From: DASUKL01 sp036278755
GTDB taxonomy: Bacteria; Chloroflexota; Limnocylindria; Limnocylindrales; CSP1-4
Assembly: GCA_036278755.1 (NCBI GenBank)
Contig: DASUKL010000129.1
Span: 1 to 14,501 of the forward strand
Direction of reading: 5' to 3'
Length of the DNA: 14,501 nucleotides
Below, piece after piece: positions 13,324 through 14,501 of this stretch. Numbering within the stretch: position 1 is the first letter of the stretch; each line of letters opens with the position of its first letter. The notes under the pieces are model-generated. The model saw nothing but the letters and a program-made list of their open reading frames with translations, had not been told where the DNA came from and ran no database searches. A program made the position numbers and the translations under genes.

Positions 13324-14222
13324 CAACGCGTCCTCGGACGGTCGAGCCTCGCGATCCCGGACGCGGGTATCTTGGTCCCTCCGCGGACCGACCTTCTGGA
13401 AGGCTCACGGGTCGCCTCTCGGATGATGGTTCGCGGCAGCGCCGCGGCCAGGAGGATGAGCGTGTCGATGCCCGCGTCAGGCTGGGCCAGGATCACGGCC
13501 ACGACAACGGTCCATGGGCGATCGCGCCAGCCGCCCCAGATGACGAGCACGCCCGCGAGAGCGACCCTCACCACCACGGATACCTGCGGCAGGAGTCCTG
13601 GCATGAAGGCGTGCGAGCCACCCGTGCCGGCGTTGACCTGGAGGATATGGATCCAATCGGACCACAGGCCGGGCGCGGTGACGAACGAGATCCCGGCCAG
13701 GATCGCTGTGGTCCCGAGGGCCAGGCCGAAGTAGCGCCAGTCGCGCCGACCGAGGAACCACAGCACACCGACGCCAGGCGTCAGCTTGGTCAGGAGCGGG
13801 ATGGCCCACAGCTGCGGGATCTGGCTCCCCGCGACCGCGGCCACGAGCACGGCCCATTGGATGTTGCCCATCGAGATGGCCGCCGAGCACGCCACCAGCA
13901 GTGGCGCCCGCAGGCGCCACTGCAGCGGCCACAGCATCCAGGCGAAGGCCGCCAGGGCGGCCAGGCTGTCCAGGAGCCGGAAGGCCCAGAACGGAAGGAG
14001 GGTGAGGGGCCAGATCGCCTGAGCGAAGGCGGGCGAGTACAGGTAGGCATCGGCTTGGTTGACGAGGGTGGCGCCGCTGTACAGGCCGCCCTGCCACGCT
14101 GCCCAGTAGGCGTGGGCGTCGTTCGCGACCAAGGCCTTGCCGGAGAGGACCGCCAGCCCGAAGAGCATCAGGAAGAGGGCCGCGGCGAAGGCGGCCAGGT
14201 TGAGGATCCTGGTCGCGTTCAA
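13323..14222 (-). CDS. Compact GT87-like membrane glycosyltransferase downstream of pcm
   Basis: 299 residues from TTG 14222, about 8-9 membrane segments and a basic C-terminal tail (about 265-299). Motifs: NDAHAYWAAWQGGLY (34-48, D35), YLYSPAFAQAIWPLTLLPF (60-78), MGNIQW (118-123), LLTKLTPGVGVLWF (143-156), RRDWRYFG (159-166), LWSDW (186-190) and ILLAAALPR (256-264). It is closest to the gene at 7650 in the first half. TTG 14222 is preferred because it forms a TTGA overlap with the pcm stop and places the first membrane segment right at the N-terminus, as in its siblings; GTG 14264 or GTG 14282 would give a longer overlap with pcm. Its stop overlaps the next start as TGATG. It is part of a coupled operon; role as for other GT87-like proteins, substrate unknown. 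Confidence 0.7.
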   Translation of the reverse strand: MNATRILNLAAFAAALFLMLFGLAVLSGKALVANDAHAYWAAWQGGLYSGATLVNQADAYLYSPAFAQAIWPLTLLPFWAFRLLDSLAALAAFAWMLWPLQWRLRAPLLVACSAAISMGNIQWAVLVAAVAGSQIPQLWAIPLLTKLTPGVGVLWFLGRRDWRYFGLALGTTAILAGISFVTAPGLWSDWIHILQVNAGTGGSHAFMPGLLPQVSVVVRVALAGVLVIWGGWRDRPWTVVVAVILAQPDAGIDTLILLAAALPRTIIREATREPSRRSVRGGTKIPASGIARLDRPRTR

Positions 14223-14501
14223 TCCGCGAACCCCCAGAGGCCCCGGAGCGGCACGAAGACGCACGGCTCCAGGGTGCGCCACTCGAAGCGATGGCCGACG
14301 CGCTCCAGGACGGTCAGGTCCTGGCGCGCGCGCGAGCCGATCGGCAGGACCAGCCGCCCACCATCGGCCAGCTGCTCCTGGAGCGGCGGCGGCACGCCGG
14401 GCGCAGCCGCGCCGACGATGATGCCGGCGTAAGGAGCGGCGTCGGGCCAGCCCTCGCTGCCGTCGCCTTCGACGACCTCGACGCTACCGAGGCCCAGGGA
14501 G
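14219..14501 (-). CDS. pcm: Protein-L-isoaspartate O-methyltransferase, C-terminal part
   Basis: The last 93 or so residues are visible; the N-terminus lies beyond the right edge. The reading frame gives VEVVEGDGSEGWPDAAPYAGIIVGAA, then VPPPLQEQLADGGRLVLPIG and a closing FVPLRGLWGFAD. The GDG-x-x-GWP-x-x-APY segment, the IIV-x-AA strand and the VP-x-x-L-x-x-QL-x-x-GGRLV-x-P-G block are the standard C-terminal features of PCMT enzymes, which methylate isoaspartyl residues with S-adenosylmethionine to start repair of aged proteins. The stop TGA (14219-14221) overlaps the TTG start of the next gene, so this repair gene appears to head, or at least precede, a glycosyltransferase operon. The family call is strong; the SAM-binding half is not visible. 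Confidence 0.88.
   Translation of the reverse strand, partial: SLGLGSVEVVEGDGSEGWPDAAPYAGIIVGAAAPGVPPPLQEQLADGGRLVLPIGSRARQDLTVLERVGHRFEWRTLEPCVFVPLRGLWGFAD

Noticed and set aside
12224..13408. N-terminal extension of the deacetylase frame up to 13408 (a 748-residue open frame)
   Set aside because: The added sequence is Arg/Pro-rich, has no domain logic and lies out of frame on the same strand over a clear GT87 gene; the PIG-L domain begins right at GTG 12223.
13290..14432. 380-residue plus-strand open frame
   Set aside because: Antisense of a GT87-like gene and pcm; full of Gly/Glu/Arg/Gln runs without any domain.
1..14501. CRISPR array, tRNA, insertion sequence, phage or toxin-antitoxin genes
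   Set aside because: No spaced direct repeats, cloverleaf, terminal inverted repeats or matching proteins were seen on either strand.

Overview
The window is about 70% G+C and gene-dense. It has the look of a high-GC soil or groundwater bacterium, most likely of the Chloroflexota (Limnocylindria/Ellin6529 type), with Actinomycetota as the alternative. This rests on base composition, GTG/TTG starts, nearly leaderless genes and the protein styles; no rRNA or marker gene is present. I see fourteen genes and no tRNA, rRNA, CRISPR array, insertion sequence or phage gene. The longest stretch without a gene is under 100 bases.

Layout, left to right. (1) A minus-strand pair at 2488 to 1: two tandem ArnT/PMT-like polytopic glycosyltransferases, the second cut by the window edge. 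(2) Divergent from it, a plus-strand block at 2581-5928: a compact GT87-like membrane protein, a FemAB/CelD-type acyltransferase and a GT4 glycosyltransferase. (3) A minus-strand operon at 8521 to 5868 of three overlapping GT87-like membrane proteins. (4) A plus-strand PMT/ArnT-like glycosyltransferase at 8575-10242. (5) A minus-strand operon from the right edge to 10167: the end of pcm (protein-L-isoaspartate O-methyltransferase), a compact GT87-like protein, a longer conventional GT87/DUF2029 protein, a PIG-L/LmbE-type deacetylase and another compact GT87-like protein.

Ten of fourteen genes are multi-membrane-spanning GT-C glycosyltransferase candidates. Five of them (at 2581, 6722, 7650, 11075 and 14222) form a compact subfamily of about 285-315 residues. 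They share an early D-A-x-x-Y/F-W motif, usually Y/F-x-Y-x-P, a GN(I/V) turn, an LLTK(V/L)TPG-like segment, R(R)-E/D-W, and a C-terminal LAAIPR-like end. The gene at 8521 is a more distant relative. Together with the cytosolic GT4 enzyme, the sugar deacetylase and the acyltransferase this reads as an envelope glycan or glycolipid assembly island: the GT4 enzyme would act inside, the GT-C enzymes would add sugars outside from polyprenyl-phosphate donors, and the other two would modify the glycan. The substrate cannot be told from sequence.

Two regulatory themes stand out. Several genes start exactly at, or a few bases after, a predicted transcription start set by an extended -10 box of the form TG(C/T)TA(N)(N)CT, which predicts leaderless mRNAs. 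Within operons nearly every junction is a stop/start overlap (ATGA, GTGA, TTGA, TGATG, or an 8-base RTGGCTGA), which predicts translational coupling.
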